From positions 5,063,501-5,127,500 of the forward strand of contig NZ_CP114035.2 in NCBI RefSeq assembly GCF_026898135.2: DNA of 64,000 nucleotides, given 5' to 3'. The notes beneath the pieces are model-generated. The model made no database searches. It was not told where the DNA came from and saw only the letters and a program-made list of their open reading frames with translations. Position 1 is the stretch's first letter, and every line of letters starts with the position of its first letter. The position numbers were made by a program, and so were the translations under genes. This stretch comes from Pseudomonas fortuita (GTDB lineage: Bacteria; Pseudomonadota; Gammaproteobacteria; Pseudomonadales; Pseudomonadaceae). Below are positions 28,186 through 36,589 of the stretch, one piece after another.

Positions 28186-28213
28186 CCTGTACCGGCGATA
28201 GGGCCGGTACAGG
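28186..28213. repeat. Single REP-like hairpin
   Basis: CCTGTACCGGC and its complement flank GATAGG. It looks like a half REP element between the converging pit and HerA-like genes. Confidence 0.55.
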
Positions 28214-28217
28214 CAAA

Positions 28218-29693
28218 CTACCTTTTCTTGCCCCCCAGCAACGATCCCATCAGCCCTCGCACCAGCTGTCGCCCCAACTGATTGGCCGCCTGGCGCACTG
28301 CCGACTTGATCGCCTGCCCCGCCGCACTTTGCAAGAAGTCGCCGGCCTTGTCGGCAAAGCTCTCCTCGTCCACCTTCGGTTGCGGCGCCGGCTCCAACGC
28401 CTCGCCCTTGCGCTGGGTCAGCCTCTCATAGGCCGACTCACGGTCCACCGGCTTGTCATAGCGCCCCACCAGCGGCGAAGCAGCAATCAGCGCAGCTCGC
28501 TCGGCCGCACTCAATGGCCCGATACGCGACTGCGGCGGCGCAATCAGCACCCGCTGCACCATGGCAGGCGTGCCCTTTTCCTCCAAGGTACCCACCAACG
28601 CCTCGCCAATCCCCAGCTCGGTCAGCACCGCCAGGGTGTCGAATGCCGGGTTCGGGCGAAAGCCATCGGCCACCGCCCTCAGCGACTTCTGCTCCTTGGC
28701 GGTAAACGCCCGCAAGCCATGCTGTATGCGCAAACCCAACTGGGCCAGCACCGCATCCGGCAAGTCACCCGGTGACTGGGTGACGAAATACACCCCCACA
28801 CCCTTGGAGCGGATCAGCCGCACCACCTGCTCCAGGCGGTCCTGCAACGCTTTTGGCGTACCGTTGAACAGCAAGTGCGCTTCATCGAAGAACAAGGCCA
28901 GCACCGGCTTGTCGGCATCTCCACGCTCGGGCAACTGCTCGAACAGCTCGGCCAGCAGCCACAGCAGGAAAGTCGCGTACACCTTGGGCGCCTCATGCAC
29001 CAGCCGGCTGGCGTCGAGCAGGTGGATGCGCCCACGGCCATCCAAATCTGGCCGCAGCAGGTCCTCGAGCTGCAATGCCGGCTCGCCGAACAGCGCCTCG
29101 GCGCCCTGCTGCTCCAAGGTCGCCAGGCGCCGCAACAGCGCCTGGGTCGAGGCCGTGGTCATCAGCGCACTGTCTTCCCCCAGCAATTGTGGGTTGTCCT
29201 TCAGGTGCGCGAGCAGCGCCTTGAGGTCCTTGAGGTCCAGCAGCAACAGGCCCTCACGGTCGGCCACCTTGAAAGCTGCATACAGCGCCGCCTGCTGACT
29301 GTCGGTCAGTTCCAGCAGGTTGCCCAGCAGCAACGGCCCCATTTCACTGAGGGTAGTGCGCAGCGGGTGGCCGGACTGCCCGGCGATGTCCCAGAGGCTG
29401 ACCGGGTAGGCCTGAGGCGTGTGCCCCAGCCACGGCATGCCGGCGATGCGTTCGGCCACCTTGCCCTGCGGCGCGCCGGCAGCCCCCAGCCCACACAGGT
29501 CACCTTTGACATCGGCCGCGAATACGGCCACCCCTGCGTCACTGAACGCTTCTGCCAGGTGCTGCAAGGTCACGGTCTTGCCAGTACCCGTCGCGCCCGC
29601 CACCAGGCCATGGCGGTTGGCCAGCCGCATCGCTTGCCCGACTGGCTGGCCATCTGGGCCAGCACCCACAACTATGGTCGAAGTTTCCGACAT
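28218..29693 (-). CDS. HerA-like helicase/ATPase (YjgR, DUF853 family)
   Basis: This is a 491-residue P-loop ATPase. Walker A GATGTGKT is at residues 33-40, DVKGDLCGL follows, and Walker B is LALFFDEAHLLFN near residue 265. The arginine-finger region is VYFVTQSPGDLPDAVLAQLG. The family (DUF853, E. coli YjgR) resembles HerA/FtsK DNA-pumping ATPases, but its physiological role is not settled. A C-terminal Ala/Lys-rich tail ends GKKR. It is divergent from the chemoreceptor and convergent with pit. Confidence 0.85.
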   Translation of the reverse strand: MSETSTIVVGAGPDGQPVGQAMRLANRHGLVAGATGTGKTVTLQHLAEAFSDAGVAVFAADVKGDLCGLGAAGAPQGKVAERIAGMPWLGHTPQAYPVSLWDIAGQSGHPLRTTLSEMGPLLLGNLLELTDSQQAALYAAFKVADREGLLLLDLKDLKALLAHLKDNPQLLGEDSALMTTASTQALLRRLATLEQQGAEALFGEPALQLEDLLRPDLDGRGRIHLLDASRLVHEAPKVYATFLLWLLAELFEQLPERGDADKPVLALFFDEAHLLFNGTPKALQDRLEQVVRLIRSKGVGVYFVTQSPGDLPDAVLAQLGLRIQHGLRAFTAKEQKSLRAVADGFRPNPAFDTLAVLTELGIGEALVGTLEEKGTPAMVQRVLIAPPQSRIGPLSAAERAALIAASPLVGRYDKPVDRESAYERLTQRKGEALEPAPQPKVDEESFADKAGDFLQSAAGQAIKSAVRQAANQLGRQLVRGLMGSLLGGKKR

Positions 29694-29709
29694 CTCTGCA
29701 ATCCTCTGC

Positions 29710-29737
29710 TCAAGCTTTGCCTTAATTCGGCCGATAC
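29710..29737 (+). promoter_or_regulatory. FliA (sigma-28) promoter of the chemoreceptor gene
   Basis: TCAAG at 29710-29714 and GCCGATAC at 29730-29737 are separated by 15 bp. This matches flagellar sigma-28 promoters of Pseudomonas (TCAAG...GCCGATA). The chemoreceptor ATG lies about 125 bp downstream. Confidence 0.7.
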
Positions 29738-29863
29738 CTTTGGGTGATATTCGCCTTAATTAGAGAGGAACAACCGAAAAGGGACTTTTCGGGATGTTGC
29801 ACTGCTTTGCGGCTCCACCCGTGCGAACGCCTGATTTAACACCTTAGCGGAACCGATTACGCC

Positions 29864-31738
29864 ATGAACAAAAGCCTTCGTTTCAGCCACAAGATTCTTT
29901 TGGCAGCATCATTGATCGTGATACTCGCCTTCAGCCTGTTCACGCTCTACAACGATTACCTCCAGCGTAATGCGATCCGCGCGGACCTGGAAAACTATCT
30001 CGCTGAAATGGGCGCCTCCACTTCGACCAACATCCGCAACCTGTTCGATGGCCGTATCAAGCTGGTGGAAAACCTGGCACAGAACATTGCCCAAAACCCA
30101 ACCAACGCCGAAACCCTGATGGGCCAGAATGCGTTGATTTCCAGCTTCCTCACCGTTTACCTGGGCAAGGTGGACGGCGGCTTCAGCGTGCGCCCGGACG
30201 CAAAAATGCCCGATGGCTACGACCCGCGCACCCGCCCCTGGTACAAGGACGGCATGAACGCCACCGGCGCGACACTGACCGAACCGTACATCGACATGAC
30301 CACCAACAAGATGGTCATTGGCATCCTCAGCAAGGTTTCCAGCAGTGTCGGCGTGGTCGGGGGCGACCTGGCCCTGGACGGCCTGGTGCAGATCATCAAC
30401 TCGCTGAACTTCGGCGGCATGGGCTACGCCTTCCTGGTGAACGACCAGGGCAAGATCCTGGTGCACCCTGACCAAGACCTGGTGATGAAGTCGCTGTCGG
30501 ACCTGTTCCCGCAGCACACGCCAAAGCTGACCGGTGAGCTGACCGAAGTGCAGAGCGAAGGCCAGACCCGCCTGCTGACCTTCACCCCGATCACCGGCCT
30601 GCCTTCGGCCAACTGGTACATCGGCCTGTCAGTGGACAAGGACAAGGCCTTCTCGATGCTGAGCACTTTCCGCACCTCGGCGGTGATCGCCACGGTGGTG
30701 GCGGTGGTGATCATCATCGGCCTGCTTGGCCTGCTGATCAGCGTGCTGATGCAGCCGCTGCATACCATGACCCGCGCCATGGAAGACATCGCCGAGGGTG
30801 AAGGCGACCTGACCAAACGCCTGCGCATTCACAACCACGACGAGTTCGGCATCCTGGGCACCGCCTTCAACCGTTTCGTCGAGCGTATTCACAGCTCCAT
30901 CGCCGAAGTGTCCTCGGCCACCGAGCAGGTCAACGAAGTGGCCCTGCGTGTCATCAGCGCCTCGAACTCGTCGATGACCAACTCTGACGAACAGTCCAAC
31001 CGTACCAACAGCGTGGCCGCCGCCATCAACGAACTGGGCGCCGCCGCCCAGGAAATCGCCGGCAACGCTGCTCAGGCGTCGCAGCACGCCAGCTCGGCTC
31101 GCTTGCTGGCCGAAGAGGGTCAACAGGTGGTCGAGCGCAACATTGCGGCAATGAACCGCCTGTCCGACCTGATCGTCAGCTCCAGCGGTCACATCGAGAC
31201 GCTGAACAACAAGACCGTCAACATTGGCCAGATCCTCGAAGTGATCACCAGCATTTCCCAGCAAACCAACCTGCTGGCGCTGAACGCCGCCATCGAAGCG
31301 GCCCGCGCCGGTGAAGCCGGCCGTGGTTTTGCCGTGGTAGCCGATGAAGTGCGCAACCTGGCGCACCGTACCCAGGAATCGGCGCAGCAAGTGCAGACCA
31401 TGATCGAAGAGCTGCAGGTGGGCGCCCGCGCGTCGGTCGAGACCATGGACCAAAGCCAGCGCCACAGCCAGGACAGTGTGCAGATCGCCAACCAGGCCGG
31501 TGAGCGGCTGGACAGCGTTACCGTACGCATCAGCGAGATCGACGGCATGAACCAGTCGGTGGCCACCGCCACCGAAGAGCAGACCGCCGTGGTCGAGGCA
31601 ATCAACATGGACATCAACGAGATCAACATGCTCAACCAGGAAGGCGTGGAGAACCTGCAAGCCACCTTGCGCGCCTGCTCGGACCTTGAGCAGCAGGCCG
31701 GCCGCCTGAAGCACCTGGTGGGCAGTTTCCGCATCTAA
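29864..31738 (+). CDS. mcpG: Methyl-accepting chemotaxis protein with dCache domain (McpG-like)
   Basis: This is a 624-residue chemoreceptor. TM1 is at about residues 10-29. A periplasmic dCache domain runs to about residue 270, with the amine/amino-acid-type ligand motif [16 protein letters not shown]2 spans about 272-295 and a HAMP domain follows. The cytoplasmic hairpin tip is [20 protein letters not shown]. By sequence and position it looks like the P. putida receptor McpG, which binds GABA. The ligand is inferred. No C-terminal CheR pentapeptide is present (ends GSFRI). Confidence 0.88.
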   Translation: MNKSLRFSHKILLAASLIVILAFSLFTLYNDYLQRNAIRADLENYLAEMGASTSTNIRNLFDGRIKLVENLAQNIAQNPTNAETLMGQNALISSFLTVYLGKVDGGFSVRPDAKMPDGYDPRTRPWYKDGMNATGATLTEPYIDMTTNKMVIGILSKVSSSVGVVGGDLALDGLVQIINSLNFGGMGYAFLVNDQGKILVHPDQDLVMKSLSDLFPQHTPKLTGELTEVQSEGQTRLLTFTPITGLPSANWYIGLSVDKDKAFSMLSTFRTSAVIATVVAVVIIIGLLGLLISVLMQPLHTMTRAMEDIAEGEGDLTKRLRIHNHDEFGILGTAFNRFVERIHSSIAEVSSATEQVNEVALRVISASNSSMTNSDEQSNRTNSVAAAINELGAAAQEIAGNAAQASQHASSARLLAEEGQQVVERNIAAMNRLSDLIVSSSGHIETLNNKTVNIGQILEVITSISQQTNLLALNAAIEAARAGEAGRGFAVVADEVRNLAHRTQESAQQVQTMIEELQVGARASVETMDQSQRHSQDSVQIANQAGERLDSVTVRISEIDGMNQSVATATEEQTAVVEAINMDINEINMLNQEGVENLQATLRACSDLEQQAGRLKHLVGSFRI

Positions 31739-31745
31739 GACACTG

Positions 31746-31833
31746 TTTCGCGGGCACGCCCGCTCCCGCAACGGCTGACACAAACCTCAAGGTCTGTGCA
31801 GTCTCTGCGGCAGCGGGCGTGCCCACAAAGAAA
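31746..31833. repeat. Degenerate paired REP palindrome
   Basis: The left arm (31746-31770) has the normal TTTCGCGGGCACGCCCGCTC core. The right arm (about 31806-31833) carries several mismatches. It lies between the chemoreceptor and glycosyltransferase genes. Confidence 0.7.
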
Positions 31834-31959
31834 CCAACACCCGCCTCAGCCCTGGGCCGCCAAACCCCGATCGAACAAACTATCCTTCACACAGGTCAAC
31901 CTGTAGGCGCGTCATCGCCGGATGACAAGCCCGAAGATGATCCTGGAGGGATGCTGATC

Positions 31960-33072
31960 GTGCACATCGCCGACATCACCATGTTCTATGCCCCGGCCAG
32001 CGGCGGCGTACGAACCTATCTTGATGCCAAACACCGCCGCCTCGACGCCATTCACGGCGTACGCCACAGCCTGCTGATACCCGGTGCCAGTGCACAGCAC
32101 GCCGATGGCATCTATCAGGTGCCCGCCCCGCCTCTGCCATTCGGCAAGGGTTACCGCTTCCCGGTGCGCCTGGCCCCCTGGTGCAATGAACTGCGACGGC
32201 TCAAGCCCGACCTGATCGAGGTCGGCGACCCCTATCTGACCGCCTGGGCTGCGCTGGAGGCCCGGCGTCAACTCGATGTGCCAGTGATCGGCTTCTATCA
32301 TTCAGACCTGCCGTTGTTGGTCAGCAACCGCATGGGCAACTGGTTCACGCCCAATGTCGAGGCCTACGTCAGCAAGCTATATGGCAATTTCGACCGGGTG
32401 CTGGCGCCCAGCCAGGTCATGGCCGACAAACTGCGCCGCCTGGGTGTACGCGATGTGCATGTGCAGCGCCTGGGGGTGGACCTGGCCACCTTCAACCCAG
32501 ACCAGCGCGACCCGCACCTGCGCGCGCAACTGGGCATCGCTGACACCAGCCGCCTGCTGATCTATGCCGGCCGCGGCTCGCGGGAAAAGAACCTGCCAGT
32601 GCTGCTCGACTGCATGCAGCAGCTGGGTAGCCCCTACCACCTGCTGCTGGTGGGTTCGAACATGCCGGCCAATGTGCCGCGCAACGTCAGCGTGATCGAC
32701 CACTTCTGCCCCGCGCCGGAAGTTGCCCGGCTGCTGGCCAGTGCCGACTTGCTGGTGCACGCCGGGGACCAGGAAACCTTTGGCCTGGTCATTCTTGAAG
32801 CGATGGCCAGCGCCATCCCGGTGGTGGCTGTACGCGCCGGTGCCTTCAGTGAAATCGTCAACGAACAGTGCGGCCGCCTGTGCCGCCCCAATGATGGCCA
32901 CGCCATGGCGGCAGCCGTGCGCGAGGCGTTCGAGGCCGGCGTACGTATACTCGGGGCGCAGGCGCGCCGCCATGTGGAGCAGCATTATTCATGGGACAAC
33001 GTGGTGTGCGGCCTCCTGCAGCACTACCACGCGGTGCTCGGCCACCCACTGCAGGTGCGCGCCCATGGCTGA
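31960..33072 (+). CDS. Glycosyltransferase family 4 protein
   Basis: This is a 370-residue GT-B enzyme. The N-terminus HIADITMFYAPASGGVRTYL holds the glycine loop for the acceptor side. The retaining-GT motif HAGDQETFGLVILEAMAS (E-x7-E) is at about residues 268-285 and probably binds a nucleotide-sugar. The GTG at 31960 is preferred, since GGAGGG lies nine bases upstream. An ATG at 31951 touches that ribosome site and is unlikely. It overlaps the next gene by eight bases. The three-gene run to 34818 suggests envelope glycoconjugate or glycolipid synthesis; the product is unknown. Confidence 0.85.
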   Translation: MHIADITMFYAPASGGVRTYLDAKHRRLDAIHGVRHSLLIPGASAQHADGIYQVPAPPLPFGKGYRFPVRLAPWCNELRRLKPDLIEVGDPYLTAWAALEARRQLDVPVIGFYHSDLPLLVSNRMGNWFTPNVEAYVSKLYGNFDRVLAPSQVMADKLRRLGVRDVHVQRLGVDLATFNPDQRDPHLRAQLGIADTSRLLIYAGRGSREKNLPVLLDCMQQLGSPYHLLLVGSNMPANVPRNVSVIDHFCPAPEVARLLASADLLVHAGDQETFGLVILEAMASAIPVVAVRAGAFSEIVNEQCGRLCRPNDGHAMAAAVREAFEAGVRILGAQARRHVEQHYSWDNVVCGLLQHYHAVLGHPLQVRAHG

Positions 33073-33829
33073 GGCATGGCCGGCGTCGCGCAGCCTGATG
33101 CTGGTGCTGCATGACGTCGCGCCCGAGACCTGGCCAGACTATCAACCCTTCGTCGAAGCCGTCGACACCCTCGGCGGCGTCCCCATGACCTGGCTTGTGG
33201 TGCCAGACTTTCACCAGCGCAACCTGCTGCTGCGTTCGCCCACCTTCTGCCGCCTCCTTGACCGGCGCCTGGCCCAGGGCGATGAACTGGCCTTGCACGG
33301 CTACTACCATGCCGACAACAGCCCACCGCCCCGCACACCCGGCGACTACTTCATGCGCCGTATCTACACCCACGAAGGTGAATTCTACGGCCTGGACCAG
33401 CAGCAGGCCCTGCAACGGCTGGAGCGCGGCCTGGCACTGTTCCACCAGCAAGGCTGGCCTGTAGCAGGCTTTGTAGCGCCGGCCTGGCTGATGAGCGAAG
33501 GCACCCGCCAGGCCCTGCGCCGCCTTCCCCTGCGCTACACCAGCACGCCGCAGCACCTGTACCGCTTGCCGGACTTCACCGCGATCGAAGCCCCGGGGCT
33601 GGTGTGGAGTGCCCGCAGCGCGTGGCGCCGAGGGCTTTCCAGGGTGCTGTGCGACTGGCAATGCCACCGGTGGCGCAATGCCGAGACCCTGCGCCTGGGC
33701 CTGCACCCGGTGGACATGCGCCACCGTTCATCCCGGGACTACTGGCTGAACACCTTGCGCAGCTTGCTGGCTCAAGGCCGCGAGCCCCTGACCAAGTCGG
33801 CCTGGCTGGACCGCAAGGCAAGCGCATGA
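33065..33829 (+). CDS. Polysaccharide deacetylase-like protein (DUF2334)
   Basis: This is a 254-residue protein of the NodB-like fold. LVLHDVAPETWPDY holds the catalytic/metal Asp at about residue 17, and LALHGYYHADN holds the metal His pair at about residues 76-86. VAGFVAPAWLMS is also typical of DUF2334. It probably removes acetyl groups from a sugar chain. It starts within the end of the glycosyltransferase gene (8-base overlap) and its TGA overlaps the next ATG, so translation is coupled. Confidence 0.82.
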   Translation: MAEAWPASRSLMLVLHDVAPETWPDYQPFVEAVDTLGGVPMTWLVVPDFHQRNLLLRSPTFCRLLDRRLAQGDELALHGYYHADNSPPPRTPGDYFMRRIYTHEGEFYGLDQQQALQRLERGLALFHQQGWPVAGFVAPAWLMSEGTRQALRRLPLRYTSTPQHLYRLPDFTAIEAPGLVWSARSAWRRGLSRVLCDWQCHRWRNAETLRLGLHPVDMRHRSSRDYWLNTLRSLLAQGREPLTKSAWLDRKASA

Positions 33830-34818
33830 ACCGCCTGGCCTGGCTGGGCCTGACACTGCTGGCGGCGGTGCTCGTGCCGATCCTGCTCGGTGGCAGCGAG
33901 CTGCTGCCGAGGCTACAACGCTTCGATCCTGTGCTGATGCTCACCCTGCTGGGCATGATTCTGCTGTGCTGGGCCATCAACGCCATTCGCTTGCGCCTGT
34001 TGCTCGGCCAGCAGGGAGCCAGGCTTGGGCCCCTGCGTAGCCTGGGCGTGATAATGGCCACCGAATTTGCCATCTGCACCACCCCCGGTGGTAGCGGCGG
34101 GCCCTTGACCCTGATGGCCCTCCTGGCACGTGACCGCATCAGCGCGGCACGCAGCGGCGCTGTATTCGCCATGGACCAGTTGAACGATCTGGTGTTCTTC
34201 TTCTGCGCCATGCTGGCAATAGCTGGCTACGCGCTGTTCCACAGCCTGGGCCGCAGCCAGGAAAGCATGTTGCTGGGCAGTGCGCTGCTACTGTGCACAG
34301 CACTGGCCGGGGTGGTCGGGCTGCTACGCTATCGCCGTCAGGTCATGCGCTTGAACGGCAGGCTGCTGCGGCGCCTGGGCATGAGCCAGCGGCGCAAACG
34401 TCGCTGGGCGCGCAAGCTGTTGCACTTCGTGCAAGCGCTGACGCAAACCTGGCAGCTGCCCAAGCGCACACTCAGCCTGGTGTTCACCTTGACCTGTGCA
34501 CACTGGGCTCTGCGCTACAGCGTGTTGTACCTTGTCTTGAGGGGATTGGGGGTGGACCTGGCCTGGATCCCCAGTTTTCTGGTGCAGATGCTGTCGCTCA
34601 GCGCCGGCCAGCTCAGCCTGCTGCCAGGCGGCGCCGGTGCCGCCGAGCTGACCTCGGCCAGCCTGCTGACGCCATGGGTGGGCGGCTCTACCGCCGCCGC
34701 GGCCATCCTGATATGGCGGGCGGTTACTTATTACTTTTACCTGCTGGCGGGTGGGCCGGTGTTCGTGTGCCTGCTGGCGCGTCCGTTACTGGAGCGCTGG
34801 CGGCGTCAGGCGGGTTGA
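33826..34818 (+). CDS. Flippase-like membrane protein (UPF0104 / LPG synthase TM region family)
   Basis: This is a 330-residue polytopic protein with about eight hydrophobic segments. The family motif around FAICTTPGGSGGPLTLMALL (about residues 81-100) and the later LLPGGAGAAELTSASLL are the two duplicated signatures of UPF0104/AglD-like proteins. Relatives take part in lipid-linked sugar or aminoacyl-lipid transfer across the membrane. The start overlaps the deacetylase stop (ATGA). Its last 95 bp overlap a small gene on the other strand. Confidence 0.82.
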   Translation: MNRLAWLGLTLLAAVLVPILLGGSELLPRLQRFDPVLMLTLLGMILLCWAINAIRLRLLLGQQGARLGPLRSLGVIMATEFAICTTPGGSGGPLTLMALLARDRISAARSGAVFAMDQLNDLVFFFCAMLAIAGYALFHSLGRSQESMLLGSALLLCTALAGVVGLLRYRRQVMRLNGRLLRRLGMSQRRKRRWARKLLHFVQALTQTWQLPKRTLSLVFTLTCAHWALRYSVLYLVLRGLGVDLAWIPSFLVQMLSLSAGQLSLLPGGAGAAELTSASLLTPWVGGSTAAAAILIWRAVTYYFYLLAGGPVFVCLLARPLLERWRRQAG

Positions 34819-34957
34819 GCTGTTGCCAGAGTTCGGCAGCGCCGGGGAAGTCGGTGCCGTCAGTATCATCCAGGGCTTCGGGGTCGTAGCGGGCCAGGCA
34901 ACCTTCGCCGAGAGTGGGAGGTGGTGAGGCATTGGGGGTGTTGCGTTGTGTGGCCAT
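34724..34957 (-). CDS. Small Pro/Ala-rich conserved protein (77 aa), unknown
   Basis: This 77-residue frame starts MATQRNTPNASPPPTLGEGC at 34957 with AAGGA seven bases upstream. The middle part, LARYDPEALDDTDGTDFPGA, looks conserved in Pseudomonas; the tail is low-complexity Pro/Ala/Thr. It lies downstream of purU on the same strand behind a hairpin. It overlaps the 3' end of the flippase-like gene by 95 bp. Function not known. Confidence 0.6.
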   Translation of the reverse strand: MATQRNTPNASPPPTLGEGCLARYDPEALDDTDGTDFPGAAELWQQLNPPDAASAPVTDAPAGTRTPAHPPAGKSNK

Positions 34958-34975
34958 CAGTGTTCCTTTCAAGAT

Positions 34976-35000
34976 TGCAGGGGCGCTTTGCGCCCCTGCA
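34976..35000 (-). terminator. Hairpin after purU
   Basis: TGCAGGGGCGC-TTT-GCGCCCCTGCA is a perfect 11-bp stem starting three bases past the purU stop. It lacks a T run, so it may be a weak terminator or a processing/stability element ahead of the 77-aa gene. Confidence 0.55.
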
Positions 35001-35003
35001 TCA

Positions 35004-35855
35004 TCAATCGAAAACGACAGTCTTGTTGCCATGCACCAGCACCCGGTCTTCCAGGTGATAACGCAGGCCGCGGGCCAGCACCATCTTCTCTACATCACGG
35101 CCAAAGCGGACCATGTCCTCGATGCTGTCGGCATGGCTGACACGCACCACGTCCTGCTCGATGATCGGGCCGGCGTCCAGTTCTTCGGTGACGTAGTGGC
35201 AGGTCGCGCCGATCAGTTTCACGCCACGCAGGGCGGCTTGGTGGTAAGGCTTGGCACCGACGAACGACGGCAGGAAGCTGTGGTGGATGTTGATCACTTT
35301 TTCAGCAAAGTCCCGGCACAGTTGCGGCGGCAGGATTTGCATGTAACGGGCCAGCACCACCACATCGGCGGCGTGCTCCTGAACCAGGCGCGACACTTCG
35401 GCAAAGGCCGGGGCCTTGTCCTTGGGGTCAACCGGCACGTGGAAGAAAGGAATGCCGTGCCACTCGACCATGCTGCGCAGGTCGTCGTGGTTGGAAATCA
35501 CGCAAGGGATCTCGCAGTCCAGTTCATCAGTGTGCCAGCGGTGCAGCAGGTCGGCCAGGCAGTGCGACTCTCGGCTGGCCATCAGAACCACACGCTTTTT
35601 CTGCGCCGAGTCGGTAATGCGCCAGGTCATGGAGAACTCTTCGGCGATCGGCGCAAACGCCTCGCGGAAGGCTTCGATACCGAACGGCAGGGATTCAGCG
35701 CGGATTTCATGGCGCATGAAGAACCAACCGCTCTGCTCGTCAGAGTGGTGACTGGCTTCGTTGATCCAGCCATTGTACAAGGCCAGGAAATTACTGACTT
35801 TCGCCACGATGCCGACACGGTCGGGGCAGGCGATCACCAGACGATAGGTGCGCAT
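35004..35855 (-). CDS. purU: Formyltetrahydrofolate deformylase PurU
   Basis: This is a 283-residue enzyme. An N-terminal ACT domain (MRTYRLVIACPDRVGIVAKV) is followed by a formyltransferase-like domain with INIHHSFLPSFVGAKPYHQA and ATCHYVTEELDAGPI. It hydrolyses 10-formyltetrahydrofolate to formate and tetrahydrofolate, balancing one-carbon pools. The ATG at 35855 begins the ACT domain directly. The length matches E. coli PurU (280). Confidence 0.93.
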   Translation of the reverse strand: MRTYRLVIACPDRVGIVAKVSNFLALYNGWINEASHHSDEQSGWFFMRHEIRAESLPFGIEAFREAFAPIAEEFSMTWRITDSAQKKRVVLMASRESHCLADLLHRWHTDELDCEIPCVISNHDDLRSMVEWHGIPFFHVPVDPKDKAPAFAEVSRLVQEHAADVVVLARYMQILPPQLCRDFAEKVINIHHSFLPSFVGAKPYHQAALRGVKLIGATCHYVTEELDAGPIIEQDVVRVSHADSIEDMVRFGRDVEKMVLARGLRYHLEDRVLVHGNKTVVFD

Positions 35856-36071
35856 GAATGAGACTCCAGAACTTCGCAAAGGCGCCTATTCTAGCGGCAC
35901 GCCAGAAAAAACGCAGTATTGATCGCAGCCACGATGGCGTATGCCGGTCGCCATACACAGCGCAGGCATTGCCTGACAGACACGTGGAAAAACAGGGTTT
36001 TTAAGTAAATTTTTGTTCACGTAGAGAAATATTGTCACAGCTTAATTAACAGTTAATCGCCCAATATCATG

Positions 36072-36100
36072 TTTACTTGCGACTATCGCCTGTCTATTAT
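36072..36100 (+). promoter_or_regulatory. Promoter candidate of turA
   Basis: TTTACT (36072-36077) and TATTAT (36095-36100) are 17 bp apart in an unusually A+T-rich stretch (about 36000-36110). H-NS-like proteins favour such DNA, so autoregulation is plausible. Confidence 0.45.
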
Positions 36101-36139
36101 TGCTCCACACATTTCTGAACACGCATTAAGGAACACTCC

Positions 36140-36517
36140 ATGTCCCTGATCAACGAGTACCGCGCTACCGAAGAAGCCATCAAGGAACTTCAGGCCCGCC
36201 TGGCCAACCTGTCGCAGGATGACAAGCTCAAAAAAGAACTGGAGTTCGAAGGCAAACTGCGCACTCTGATGGGCGAGTACTCCAAGTCGCTGCGCGACGT
36301 GATTGCCCTGCTCGACCCAGAGTCGAAACTGAGCAAGGCACCTCGCGGTGCGGTCAAGACTACTGCCACCAAACGTGCGCGCAAGGTCAAGCAATACAAA
36401 AACCCGCACAACGGTGAAGTCATCGAAACCAAAGGCGGCAACCACAAAACCCTGAAAGAGTGGAAAGCCACTTGGGGTGGTGATGTGGTTGAGAGCTGGG
36501 CAACCCTGCTGGACTGA
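36140..36517 (+). CDS. turA: MvaT-family H-NS-like nucleoid protein TurA
   Basis: This is a 125-residue xenogeneic-silencer protein. The N-terminal coiled coil for dimerisation (SLINEYRATEEAIKELQARL) runs to about residue 60. A linker follows with TTATKRARKVKQYKNP, then the DNA-binding part with ETKGGNHKTLKEWKATWGG. Its position next to purU and sbcB matches P. putida TurA, one of several MvaT paralogues in that species. It binds A+T-rich DNA and silences acquired genes. A bidirectional terminator follows. Confidence 0.92.
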   Translation: MSLINEYRATEEAIKELQARLANLSQDDKLKKELEFEGKLRTLMGEYSKSLRDVIALLDPESKLSKAPRGAVKTTATKRARKVKQYKNPHNGEVIETKGGNHKTLKEWKATWGGDVVESWATLLD

Positions 36518-36545
36518 TTGTCCGCATTTGCCTTTTGCTTGTCGC

Positions 36546-36580
36546 AACAAAAACGCCGGCACATTGCCGGCGTTTTTGTT
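36546..36580. terminator. Bidirectional terminator between turA and sbcB
   Basis: A 15-bp stem (AACAAAAACGCCGGC and complement) with an ACATT loop has A and T runs on opposite sides. It serves the converging turA and sbcB. Confidence 0.92.
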
Positions 36581-36589
36581 GCCCCGCTG

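Noticed and set aside
34976..35000. Hairpin after purU considered as a strong terminator
   Set aside because: No T run on either strand; kept only as a weak terminator/stability element.
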